From the NCBI RefSeq assembly GCF_019711395.1, contig NZ_JAIGNL010000001.1:1240001-1304000 (forward strand): a stretch of DNA of 64,000 nucleotides. Reading direction: 5' to 3'. This DNA is from Qipengyuania xiapuensis (GTDB lineage Bacteria > Pseudomonadota > Alphaproteobacteria > Sphingomonadales > Sphingomonadaceae). The translations under genes were made by a program, and so were the position numbers. Under the pieces are notes generated by a model that ran no database searches, was not told the DNA's origin, and worked only from the letters and a program-made list of their open reading frames with translations. This document shows positions 8,594-15,613 of this stretch, one piece after another (within the stretch, counting starts at the first letter, position 1; every line of letters begins with the position of its first letter).

Positions 8594-9201
8594 GCAGCCT
8601 GGTCGGACCCGACGAAGACGATCCCCGCGGTAAGCCCCCGGTCCCCGAGAATGTGCAGGACGCGATCCGCACGCTGATCGAATGGACGGGCGATGATCCG
8701 ACCCGCGAAGGCCTCCTCGATACGCCCGCGCGCGTCGCGCGCGCGTGGAAAGAATACTGTCTCGGATACGAGGAAGACCCCGGATACCACCTCAGCCGCG
8801 TGTTCGAGGAAGTGGGCGGTTACAACGAGATCGTCCTCCTGAAGGACATCCCGTTCCAGTCGCACTGCGAACACCACATGGCGCCGATCATCGGCAAGGC
8901 GGCGATCGCCTACCTGCCTAACGACCGCGTGGTCGGCATTTCCAAGCTGGCGCGCGTGCTGCACGGCTTCGCTCGCCGCCTCCAGGTGCAGGAACGCCTG
9001 ACCGCCGAAGTCGCCGACTGCATCTGGGAAAACCTTCAGCCGCAGGGCGTGGCCGTGGTGATCGAGGCCTCGCACAGCTGCATGACCGCCCGCGGCGTGC
9101 GCACGCCCGGTGTTGGCATGGTCACCAGCCGCATGATGGGCACCTTCCTCGAAGACCAGCGCAGCCGCAAAGAAGTGCTGAGCCTGATGGGGTATGGCTG
9201 A
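8590..9201 (+). CDS. folE: GTP cyclohydrolase I
   Basis: Converts GTP to 7,8-dihydroneopterin triphosphate, the entry to folate synthesis, as a cytoplasmic homodecamer. The 203 residues fit the family. Zinc and active-site residues are seen in QSHCEHHMAPI (Cys, His, His) and SHSCMTARG (Cys), with conserved TPARVARAW and VVGISKLARVL upstream. A GTG start gives the overlap GTGA with the upstream phospholipase-like gene. The C-terminus RKEVLSLM is the usual end of the family. Confidence 0.95.
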   Translation: MSSLVGPDEDDPRGKPPVPENVQDAIRTLIEWTGDDPTREGLLDTPARVARAWKEYCLGYEEDPGYHLSRVFEEVGGYNEIVLLKDIPFQSHCEHHMAPIIGKAAIAYLPNDRVVGISKLARVLHGFARRLQVQERLTAEVADCIWENLQPQGVAVVIEASHSCMTARGVRTPGVGMVTSRMMGTFLEDQRSRKEVLSLMGYG

Positions 9202-9324
9202 ATTGGGGGGGCAGGGCGCTTCTGAGCGGACATTCTGCTAACGACCCGATTGCGGACGTTCGCGAGCCTCAACACTCGAGTGAGTAATAATCCCCGACGG
9301 TTCGAAGGCCTTATCTAAGCGGAG

Positions 9325-9359
9325 AAAAAAGGCCCCCATCTCGAATGAAATGGAGGCCT
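9325..9359 (-). terminator. Intrinsic terminator for the DUF2384-like gene
   Basis: On the minus strand AGGCCTCCAT pairs with ATGGGGGCCT (one mismatch) and is followed by TTTTTTC. It lies about 90 bases after the minus-strand stop codon and could also slow plus-strand transcription leaving folE. Confidence 0.75.
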
Positions 9360-9446
9360 GATAGGAGGGGGCCAAGCACGTGTATTCCGCCTAACCCCTT
9401 GGGTCGCTTTGTCGCAGCCGACTGCCGCATTTCGTGACCGATTTGA

Positions 9447-9911
9447 TTATTCTGCGTTCAACGTCAGTTCTAAGAGCTGGGTCTCGATGCGCGCACGGCC
9501 TTCTTCACTAGCCCGCGCGATATCGATGGGACGTCCCCCCAATGCCGAATTTTCGCCGTTCATAAATTCAATTGCTGCATCTCGTCCCAATACGAGCATC
9601 GCCAATCGCGACGTTTCACGTTGTCGACTGAGTCCTTCCGGACCCTCATCATCACGCTGTAAAGCCCTTGTCGGGGCGCCCGTACTCGCACTTGCAAGTC
9701 CCGACGCAATTTCAGTCTTGAGATTTCGCTTGCTGCCCATCGCTGTCCATGCCGCCGCTGCTGCGGCGCCTAACGAAACCTGATGCCGGGCGATTTTGCG
9801 AGCCAGGCGTGCGGCGTCGCTTAGGCAAGTTTCACGGAAACCTTCGGAAACAGCGGCACCGGCGCGCATCCGCGCCGTCTGATGGTCGCGATATAGTTGA
9901 TTGAGATCCAC
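9447..9911 (-). CDS. DUF2384 (MbcA/ParS/Xre antitoxin-like) C-terminal domain protein
   Basis: 154 residues. The last third (GRDAAIEFMNGENSALGG, then RPIDIARASEEGR) matches the toxin-binding fold of MbcA/Xre-type antitoxins (DUF2384), whose usual text is near A-x-x-W-L-x-x-P-N-x-x-L-G-G-R-T-P. The N-terminus, MDLNQLYRDHQTARMRAG, matches the start of the product at 37960, so this is a composite protein. GTG at 9911 is chosen: GGAGG stands 8 bases before it and the resulting MDLNQL start aligns with the paralogue; a TTG at 9926 is the alternative. No RES-type toxin gene lies on either side, so calling it an antitoxin would go too far. Confidence 0.75.
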   Translation of the reverse strand: MDLNQLYRDHQTARMRAGAAVSEGFRETCLSDAARLARKIARHQVSLGAAAAAAWTAMGSKRNLKTEIASGLASASTGAPTRALQRDDEGPEGLSRQRETSRLAMLVLGRDAAIEFMNGENSALGGRPIDIARASEEGRARIETQLLELTLNAE

Positions 9912-10238
9912 GTCGGCATCCTCCAAATTGGCGGGAGCGCAACGTGTCTCTCAGTCGCGATCTTGCAGGAATTCTACCGCGATGGAAAATCGTATAACAT
10001 TTTTTCGCAACCTTGTACGAAAAATGTTTGAAAGTGTTTTCTCATTGCAATGATGATGCTAATAGAGCTTTGCTGACGTCGAAATTTGCGACGGACTTCG
10101 GATTCTGACGATCGCCATCTGCCTCCAATGGCTCCGGCGCTATTCTTACGACGACTTCCTTTCATCGGACGATTTTACGCACGATCTTCGCAGCGCGCTG
10201 CTGCGAGGCAACACAAATGTTCTTGAAAGGACCCGGAC
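9912..10238. promoter_or_regulatory. AT-rich divergent regulatory region upstream of the cold-shock gene
   Basis: This 327-base gap separates a minus-strand and a plus-strand gene and is clearly AT-richer than its surroundings between about 9980 and 10080. It holds an inverted repeat, ACATTTTTTCG (9997-10007) with CGAAAAATGT (10018-10027), and a second small stem-loop, TCGCAG (10189-10194) with CTGCGA, about 35-50 bases before the cold-shock ATG, where a structured 5' leader would be expected. I could not fix a confident -35/-10 pair. No open frame here looks coding. Confidence 0.5.
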
Positions 10239-10451
10239 ATGAGTAAGACCGGAACAGTCAAATTCTTCAACAGCGACAAGGGCTATGGATTTATCCAGCC
10301 CGACGACGGTTCGTCAGATGATTTCGTGCATGTGACCGCGGTGCAAGCCGCCGGAATGCAAACGCTCGATAAAGAGCAGCGCCTAAATTACGAAGTCGAG
10401 ACTGGCCGCAACGGTAAAGTGAGCGCGGTCAACCTTTCGGCCGCCGACTAG
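10239..10451 (+). CDS. CspA-family cold-shock protein
   Basis: A 70-residue single cold-shock domain that binds single-stranded nucleic acid and melts RNA structure. RNP1 is present as DKGYGFIQ and RNP2 as DDFVHVTAVQ, with aromatic residues on both strands and the opening GTVKFFNS typical of the family. AAGGA lies 10 bases before the ATG. A long AT-rich upstream region is compatible with leader-based cold control, though that is not shown. Confidence 0.95.
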   Translation: MSKTGTVKFFNSDKGYGFIQPDDGSSDDFVHVTAVQAAGMQTLDKEQRLNYEVETGRNGKVSAVNLSAAD

Positions 10452-10542
10452 CAGGTTTCGCTGGTCCCTTCCGTGTGCTTCTGCGACCCGGCGCACGGAA
10501 GGGGCATCTCACTTATGCGGGTTTGACTTCGGGAGCTACGCC

Positions 10543-10773
10543 ATGAGTCAGTCCTATGCGTTTTACAAAGCCAGGGCGGAGGACGCAGCTTCCGAAGCAA
10601 AAGGCGCTACACTTTCGAATGTAAAGGAGCGCCATCTCCAGGCCGAGAAGACATGGCGGGGCTTGGCAGAACAGGCGCGGAAGGTTGAAGTCGACCGTGA
10701 AAAGGCAAGGAAAGCTAGGGCTGTGCGGCGCGAAATCGAGGAGCGATCAAGCGCGGCTGATACTGCCGAGTGA
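10543..10773 (+). CDS. Small charged coiled-coil protein of unknown function
   Basis: 76 residues, almost entirely helical by composition, with about 40 percent Ala, Glu, Arg and Lys and a likely coiled coil from residue 25 to 70 (QAEKTWRGLAEQARKVEV, then DREKARKARAVRREIEER). There are no cysteines, signal peptide or membrane span. It lies 91 bases behind the cold-shock gene on the same strand, in a region with ordinary local codon use. I do not recognise a family. Confidence 0.65.
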   Translation: MSQSYAFYKARAEDAASEAKGATLSNVKERHLQAEKTWRGLAEQARKVEVDREKARKARAVRREIEERSSAADTAE

Positions 10774-10787
10774 CCGCTATCCACCCA
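10774..10787 (+). repeat. 14-base direct repeat, copy 1, 3' flank of the S41 peptidase gene
   Basis: CCGCTATCCACCCA occurs here and again at 12468-12481 on the other side of the S41 peptidase gene. The second site also carries an imperfect duplicate. These may be remnants of a dispersed intergenic repeat. Confidence 0.5.
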
Positions 10788-10892
10788 TCTGACGACGCTT
10801 ACACCGAGATAGCGCTGTGCCGAGGGCGGACCGTCAGCTAACGGGCCGATAGCAGTCATGACTGCAACTTCGAAAAGCCTAGAAATGCTCGA

Positions 10893-12332
10893 TCAGTGAG
10901 TGTCGATCATTGTGACAAGCGTTTCGACTGCGCGCCAGTGACCTTCAACCGGTGCATCTGCAGGATAGACTGCGAGCGGCACTTGGGGTGCTATCCCGCT
11001 TTCCTCGTAAACGCTGCCGTCGGGCGCAGCGAAGACCTCGTTTGAAAGCTCGAGCAGCCAGCCATTGGGAAGCCGTTTGGCAAGCGGAGTCGAGAAAGAA
11101 CCGCGTGTCACGCCGCCGGCATGTACCACCCGGGGGTTTTGCCGCAGCGCAAGCGTGGCGAGCTCTCCGCCACTCACCGTCACATCGCTGGTCAACAGGT
11201 AGACCGGACCGCTAAATCTCGGGCCGGATGCAGGCTCGATCATGTGCGGAAACGGAGAGAGTCCCGATCCGCGGGTTACGGTCGTGAAACCAACATAAGG
11301 TTCGTCCGTGAAACGCGCCGGGATCGCTTTGGCGATCTTATCCCAACCACCGCGATTGTTCGACAGATCGAGGATCACGCTCTCCACCTCGGCATCGGCA
11401 AAGGTGATCATGGCTTCGTCCATGATGCGGTCGAACTCTTCAATCTCGGCCGCTGCCCAAGCCTCGCTGCCGAAGTCCTGCCGGTCTGTGAAGCCGCCCA
11501 TCTGGAAGACCTGAATATAGCCGATGCGTCCGTCGATTAGGCCCCAGACAATTCGGTCGTTGCCCGTGTGGTGCGCTGAATCGCCGAGCTTCTGCATGGT
11601 GGTGTCGATCAAGCCGACCAGCCATGCAGTTTCTCCGCCATTGGCCGCACGCATTCGGGGCAGGGTCGTGCCTTGACCGTCCTGCACCCGGCGACGTTCA
11701 CCGCCGACAGTGCCGATCAGCTTTGTGTGACTATCCGACAGAGATTGCATGTAGCCAGCCAAGGCATCCCACAATTCGGCCTGGCTCATGTCTGGCCTGA
11801 TGGCAGCACGCACGCGCGCGGCCCGGGTCGAATGGTCGGGTAGGCGACGGTCGAAGAAAGCGTAGTGCCGATCGAAGGCATCGAGAAAAGCATCCGCAAC
11901 CGCTGGCGGCGTGGCAACCGGGTCTTCGGTGCATCCTTCGGGAAGCGTATCGAGCCTATCGAATACCACATTGGTATCGCCGCGCAGCAGCTGAAAGATC
12001 GCGCTATCGCCACCTGGAAGTATGCGAAAATAGCGGTAGGAAACAGAGTCCATCGCGCTCAGCGCCTCGCCTGAGATTGGAGGACGATAGCAGGTCTCGC
12101 CGATTTCAAATTTGGCCACCCCAGCCTCGTCAATCCGCAACAATCGACCATAGCCGCGGCTTTGCCAAACGCCGCGGATCGCCGGATTGGTTTCACCTTG
12201 ATCGGTCTCGATAGGATGGATCGGTCCGGCAGAGCGCCATGGCTGAGCCATCTCGGAAGAGGTCGAGGTTGGCGTACACGCCGCAAGTACGGGGAGCAGG
12301 AAAACGGCGATGGGCTTTATCGAACAGGTCAT
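10893..12332 (-). CDS. S41 family (C-terminal processing type) peptidase, predicted lipoprotein
   Basis: 479 residues from MTCSIKPIAVFLL, whose signal peptide ends in the lipobox VLAAC. The S41 core is visible in GRIGYIQVFQMGG, the strand ILDLSNNRGGWDK and the nucleophile region LLTSDVTVSGGELATLAL, with the catalytic Ser probably that of VSGGE. An N-terminal helical region (about 130-190) resembles the tricorn/CtpA helical bundle. A PDZ domain is not evident, so it is closer to the short retinoid-binding-like S41 proteins than to Prc. The open frame extends 27 codons upstream, but the ATG that starts the signal peptide is far more likely. Confidence 0.85.
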   Translation of the reverse strand: MTCSIKPIAVFLLPVLAACTPTSTSSEMAQPWRSAGPIHPIETDQGETNPAIRGVWQSRGYGRLLRIDEAGVAKFEIGETCYRPPISGEALSAMDSVSYRYFRILPGGDSAIFQLLRGDTNVVFDRLDTLPEGCTEDPVATPPAVADAFLDAFDRHYAFFDRRLPDHSTRAARVRAAIRPDMSQAELWDALAGYMQSLSDSHTKLIGTVGGERRRVQDGQGTTLPRMRAANGGETAWLVGLIDTTMQKLGDSAHHTGNDRIVWGLIDGRIGYIQVFQMGGFTDRQDFGSEAWAAAEIEEFDRIMDEAMITFADAEVESVILDLSNNRGGWDKIAKAIPARFTDEPYVGFTTVTRGSGLSPFPHMIEPASGPRFSGPVYLLTSDVTVSGGELATLALRQNPRVVHAGGVTRGSFSTPLAKRLPNGWLLELSNEVFAAPDGSVYEESGIAPQVPLAVYPADAPVEGHWRAVETLVTMIDTH

Positions 12333-12424
12333 GTTCGGCGGGCTGCATCTTGCGCCGCGCAAAGACAAGGCTGCCACCTCGAACTGTATACGAAACTCGA
12401 CCGATGTCGGCAATGAATAGAAAG

Positions 12425-12481
12425 CTGGCGGTCCGCTATTGGCCCCTTCTGTCGAGAACCTGGCAGTCCGCTATCCACCCA
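12425..12481 (+). repeat. Imperfect tandem repeat, 5' flank of the S41 peptidase gene
   Basis: CTGGCGGTCCGCTAT (12425-12439) recurs as CTGGCAGTCCGCTAT (12460-12474), 35 bases apart, and the second copy runs into CCGCTATCCACCCA, which is also present at 10774. This suggests an intergenic repeat family. Confidence 0.5.
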
Positions 12482-12523
12482 GTTCGCGACCAAACCCGGC
12501 TGTCGCAGTCGCGTCCTTAGCGG

Positions 12524-12778
12524 TCACCCACCGAACAGCTTCTCCATCCACCCGCGCTTGCGCTTCGGCGCAGTTTCACCGGCCAGCTCGTAAAGGTAAT
12601 TCCCCAGCTGGACCGCCTGCTGCTTGGTCATGAAATAGCGGTACTCGCGCACGTCCTCGCTGCTGTCGACGACCTTGCTCGTGCTCTGCATCAGCAAGGC
12701 GATCTTCTCGCCTGCCGGATCGGCCTTCCAGCCCAGCAGCATGCCGAAAGCGTCCTTGTCGGTTGGTCCCTGTCCCAT
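12524..12778 (-). CDS. Small hypothetical protein (84 aa)
   Basis: An 84-residue soluble protein with a central alpha/beta segment (KIALLMQSTSKVVDSS, EYRYFMTKQQAVQLGNYL) and a basic tail (KRKRGWMEKLFGG). It has Glu- and Lys-rich helices, no cysteine and no signal sequence. It is 82 bases downstream of the peroxiredoxin gene on the same strand with a GC-rich hairpin in between, so it may be partly co-transcribed. I cannot assign a family. Confidence 0.7.
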   Translation of the reverse strand: MGQGPTDKDAFGMLLGWKADPAGEKIALLMQSTSKVVDSSEDVREYRYFMTKQQAVQLGNYLYELAGETAPKRKRGWMEKLFGG

Positions 12779-12791
12779 GGCCCGAAAGACT

Positions 12792-12825
12792 GCGCCCCGC
12801 CGTGCCGGATGGCAAGGCGGGGCGC
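12792..12825. terminator. GC-rich hairpin between peroxiredoxin and the small hypothetical gene
   Basis: GCGCCCCGCC (12792-12801) and GGCGGGGCGC (12816-12825) form a perfect 10-bp stem, extended by TGCC/GGCA around loop GGAT with one mismatch. On the minus strand it is followed by AGTCTTTC, a poor U-tract, so attenuation or partial termination fits better than full termination. Confidence 0.55.
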
Positions 12826-12860
12826 CGCTTTGTCCGCAAAGGGACCTTCTGTTTCCTAGC

Positions 12861-13343
12861 TCAGGACAACTGCGAGAGCATGTGGTCCGCGCTCGAGACC
12901 TTGAAGTCGCCGGGTGCCTCGACGTTGAGCTGCTTCACGACGCCGTCTTCGACCAGCATCGAGTAGCGCTGGCCGCGCTTGCCCATGCCGAAGCCCGAAC
13001 CGTCCATTGTGAGGCCGACTGCTTCGGCGAAGTCGCCATTGCCGTCTGCCAGCATGGTGATGTCCTGGCTGCCGGCGGCCTGGTTCCACGCGCCCATGAC
13101 GAAGGCATCGTTCACGGCGGTGCCGACGATCTCGTCGACGCCCTTGTCCTTGAGCTCGCCGGCCTTTTCCACGAAGCCGGGAAGGTGCTTGGCAGAGCAT
13201 GTCGGAGTGAAGGCACCGGGTACGGAGAACAACGCCACGGTCTTGCCCTTGAAATAGTCAGCGGACTGGACCTGCTCGGGGCCTTCGGCAGTAGCCTTGA
13301 CCAGCGTTACGTCGGGAAGGCGGTCGCCTACAGCGATTGTCAT
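12861..13343 (-). CDS. Peroxiredoxin of the Prx5 type, single cysteine
   Basis: A 160-residue thiol peroxidase that reduces H2O2 and organic hydroperoxides. The active site is PGAFTPTCS with peroxidatic Cys49; no other cysteine exists in the protein, so it must be resolved by an outside thiol such as glutathione or glutaredoxin. The conserved Arg is seen in GKRGQRYSML, and MGAWNQ is typical of the family. It is not fused to glutaredoxin, as some Prx5 proteins are. Confidence 0.92.
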   Translation of the reverse strand: MTIAVGDRLPDVTLVKATAEGPEQVQSADYFKGKTVALFSVPGAFTPTCSAKHLPGFVEKAGELKDKGVDEIVGTAVNDAFVMGAWNQAAGSQDITMLADGNGDFAEAVGLTMDGSGFGMGKRGQRYSMLVEDGVVKQLNVEAPGDFKVSSADHMLSQLS

Positions 13344-13520
13344 TTGTTAAGTTCTCCTGTGTCTTTCAGCGCACACCCCCGATCTAGTGCGATGGGCCGT
13401 GCATGCAAGAGTGGTGGATGGTTAACCGCGGTTTACTTCGGACCTTTAAATGGGGGTAAACTTTTTGCACGCATGTTCCAGTTGCAGGCAAGGGACGCCT
13501 GCCGACGGGAGACCAGGGAC

Positions 13521-13979
13521 ATGCATTTCAAGAAGACTCTGGCAGCCGCCGCGACGGCCGCTGCCCTTACCATGACGCCTACCGCCGCATCTGCAGGAAG
13601 CCAGCACGAGCAGATCCGCAAGCTCGACATCATGCTGATGGTGACCTCGCTCCGCTGCCGCATGGGCGAACATGACTTCCAGCCGCACTATCGCAAGTTT
13701 TCTGCCAACCACATCACGGCGCTCAACCACGCTGCCCGCAATCTCGAGAGCGGCCTGGTTGCACGCCACGGCAAGAAGGGCGCCAAGCGCGCACTCGACC
13801 GCATCAGCGTCGGCATGGCCAACCAGTATGGCCAGGGCCATCCGTGGCTCGGTTGCCAGGAGTTGAAGGAGATCACCCATGATCTCTCCAACTCGAAGGA
13901 CTCGAACGTCCTTGCACAGGCTGCCGACGAGCTGCTTGGACCGGCACCGCGCAGCGGGGGACGCTGGGCGCGCCGCTAA
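13521..13979 (+). CDS. Exported protein of unknown function with two cysteines
   Basis: 152 residues beginning MHFKKTLAAAATAAAL, a clear signal peptide with probable cleavage after ASAG. The mature part is helical and basic, with Cys in TSLRCRMGEH and PWLGCQEL that could form a disulfide in the periplasm. The C-terminus is Gly- and Arg-rich (APRSGGRWARR). The ATG is chosen because GGGAGACCAGGGAC stands directly upstream and the signal peptide starts there, although the frame is open much further back through sequence antisense to the peroxiredoxin gene. I do not recognise the family. Confidence 0.8.
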   Translation: MHFKKTLAAAATAAALTMTPTAASAGSQHEQIRKLDIMLMVTSLRCRMGEHDFQPHYRKFSANHITALNHAARNLESGLVARHGKKGAKRALDRISVGMANQYGQGHPWLGCQELKEITHDLSNSKDSNVLAQAADELLGPAPRSGGRWARR

Positions 13980-13980
13980 G

Positions 13981-14074
13981 GCCTTTCGGGATCAAATGAG
14001 GTAGAGCGGAGGGGCAGTTGCTCTGCCTCCGCTGAAAGGCTAGGGGCGGCGCTTCGAAGGTGCCGCCCCTTCTT
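13981..14074 (+). terminator. Double stem-loop with intrinsic terminator before ahcY
   Basis: A first structure is closed by GCCTTTC (13981-13987) and GAAAGGC (14034-14040), with an inner stem AGCGGAGG...CCTCCGCT. A second hairpin, GGGGCGGC (14043-14050) with GCCGCCCC (14062-14069), is followed by TTCTT. Together they end the exported-protein transcript 40 bases before ahcY. Confidence 0.75.
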
Positions 14075-14113
14075 CGTGCGCGGCGTAAATTCCATCATTA
14101 TCAAGGATCGCCC

Positions 14114-15523
14114 GTGACCGAATTCACCGATTACGTCATCAAAGACATTGGCCTTGCCGATTACGGCAAAGAAGAAATCCGCATCGCCGAAACCGAGATG
14201 CCGGGTCTGATGGCCACGCGCGAGGAGTATGGCGCAGCGCAGCCGCTCAAGGGCGCGCGCATCACCGGCTCGCTCCACATGACCATCCAGACGGCCGTCC
14301 TGATCGAGACGCTGGTCGCGCTCGGCGCAGAAGTGCGCTGGGCGACCTGCAACATCTATTCGACGCAGGACCACGCCGCAGCCGCGATCGCTGCGCAGGA
14401 CATCCCCGTCTTCGCCGTGAAGGGTGAAAGCCTCGCCGAATACTGGGATTATGTCGGCAAGATCTTCGACTGGTCGAGCGATGAAGACCCCGATTGCACC
14501 GCCAACATGATCCTCGACGATGGCGGCGATGCCACCATGTTCGCGCTGTGGGGCGCACGCATCGAGGCCGGCGAGGAAATGCCCGCGCCGACCAATGCCG
14601 AAGAAATCGAAATGCAGCGCGCGCTCAAGGAATTCGTCGCGAAGAAGCCGGGCTACCTCACCAAGTCGGTCAAGGCCATCAAGGGCGTTTCGGAAGAAAC
14701 CACCACCGGCGTGCACCGCCTCTACCACCTCGCCAAGGCCGGCAAGCTGCCGTTCCCGGCGATCAACGTGAACGACAGTGTCACCAAGTCGAAGTTCGAC
14801 AACCTCTACGGCTGCCGCGAATCGCTGGTCGACGCGATCCGCCGCGCGACCGACGTGATGCTCTCGGGCAAGGTAGCCTGCGTCGCCGGCTTCGGCGATG
14901 TCGGCAAGGGTTCGGCCCAGTCGCTCCGCAACGGCGGTGCGCGCGTGCTCGTGACCGAAATCGACCCGATCTGCGCCCTTCAGGCCGCCATGGACGGCTT
15001 CGAGGTCGTGACGATGGAAGACGCCGTGAAGCGCGCCGACATCTTCGTCACCACCACGGGCAATGAAGACGTCATCACCGCCGAGCACATGAAGGCGATG
15101 AAGCCGATGAGCATCGTGTGCAACATCGGTCACTTCGACAGCGAGATCCAGATTTCGGCGCTCGACAATTACGAGTGGACCGAACTCAAGCCGGGCACGG
15201 ACCTCGTGAAGTTCCCGGATGGCAAGGAAATCATCGTGCTGGCCAAGGGCCGTCTCGTGAACCTCGCCTGCGCCACCGGTCACCCCAGCTTCGTGATGAG
15301 CTGCTCCTTCACCAACCAGGTGCTGGCGCAGATGGAGCTGTGGCAGAACGACGACCAGTACGAGAACGACGTCTACGTCCTGCCCAAGAAGCTCGACGAG
15401 AAGGTGGCTGCGCTACACCTCGACAAGCTCGGCGTGAAGCTGACCAAGCTCAGCAAGACGCAGGCCGACTACATCGGCGTTCCGGTGGAAGGGCCGTTCA
15501 AGCCCGAGCACTACCGCTACTAA
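14114..15523 (+). CDS. ahcY: S-adenosyl-L-homocysteine hydrolase
   Basis: Hydrolyses S-adenosylhomocysteine to adenosine and homocysteine using tightly bound NAD, clearing the inhibitory product of methyltransferases. The 469 residues are normal for the bacterial form. Seen are the substrate-side [16 protein letters not shown], the NAD-binding [14 protein letters not shown], and the C-terminal [11 protein letters not shown] at 14114 is chosen: AAGGA is 6 bases before it and the protein then starts [10 protein letters not shown]; an earlier ATG at 14060 would lie inside the terminator region. Confidence 0.97.
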   Translation: MTEFTDYVIKDIGLADYGKEEIRIAETEMPGLMATREEYGAAQPLKGARITGSLHMTIQTAVLIETLVALGAEVRWATCNIYSTQDHAAAAIAAQDIPVFAVKGESLAEYWDYVGKIFDWSSDEDPDCTANMILDDGGDATMFALWGARIEAGEEMPAPTNAEEIEMQRALKEFVAKKPGYLTKSVKAIKGVSEETTTGVHRLYHLAKAGKLPFPAINVNDSVTKSKFDNLYGCRESLVDAIRRATDVMLSGKVACVAGFGDVGKGSAQSLRNGGARVLVTEIDPICALQAAMDGFEVVTMEDAVKRADIFVTTTGNEDVITAEHMKAMKPMSIVCNIGHFDSEIQISALDNYEWTELKPGTDLVKFPDGKEIIVLAKGRLVNLACATGHPSFVMSCSFTNQVLAQMELWQNDDQYENDVYVLPKKLDEKVAALHLDKLGVKLTKLSKTQADYIGVPVEGPFKPEHYRY

Positions 15524-15533
15524 GCATTATCGG

Positions 15534-15564
15534 GCGCGCGCCGTGCGTGTTTCATGGCGCGCGC
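15534..15564 (+). terminator. GC-only inverted repeat after ahcY
   Basis: GCGCGCGCC (15534-15542) and GGCGCGCGC (15556-15564) form a perfect 9-bp stem with a 13-base loop, 10 bases after the ahcY stop. No U-tract follows, so it may act as a stabilising 3' stem or as a weak terminator before divL. Confidence 0.5.
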
Positions 15565-15613
15565 CTGAATCTTCGAGTTGCATCAATGCCGCAGGGCGCA
15601 TAGCTCGCAATTG

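Noticed and set aside
9974-10165. 63-codon minus-strand open frame upstream of the cold-shock gene
   Set aside because: It lies over AT-rich regulatory sequence and an inverted repeat, and has no Shine-Dalgarno or homologous-looking motif.
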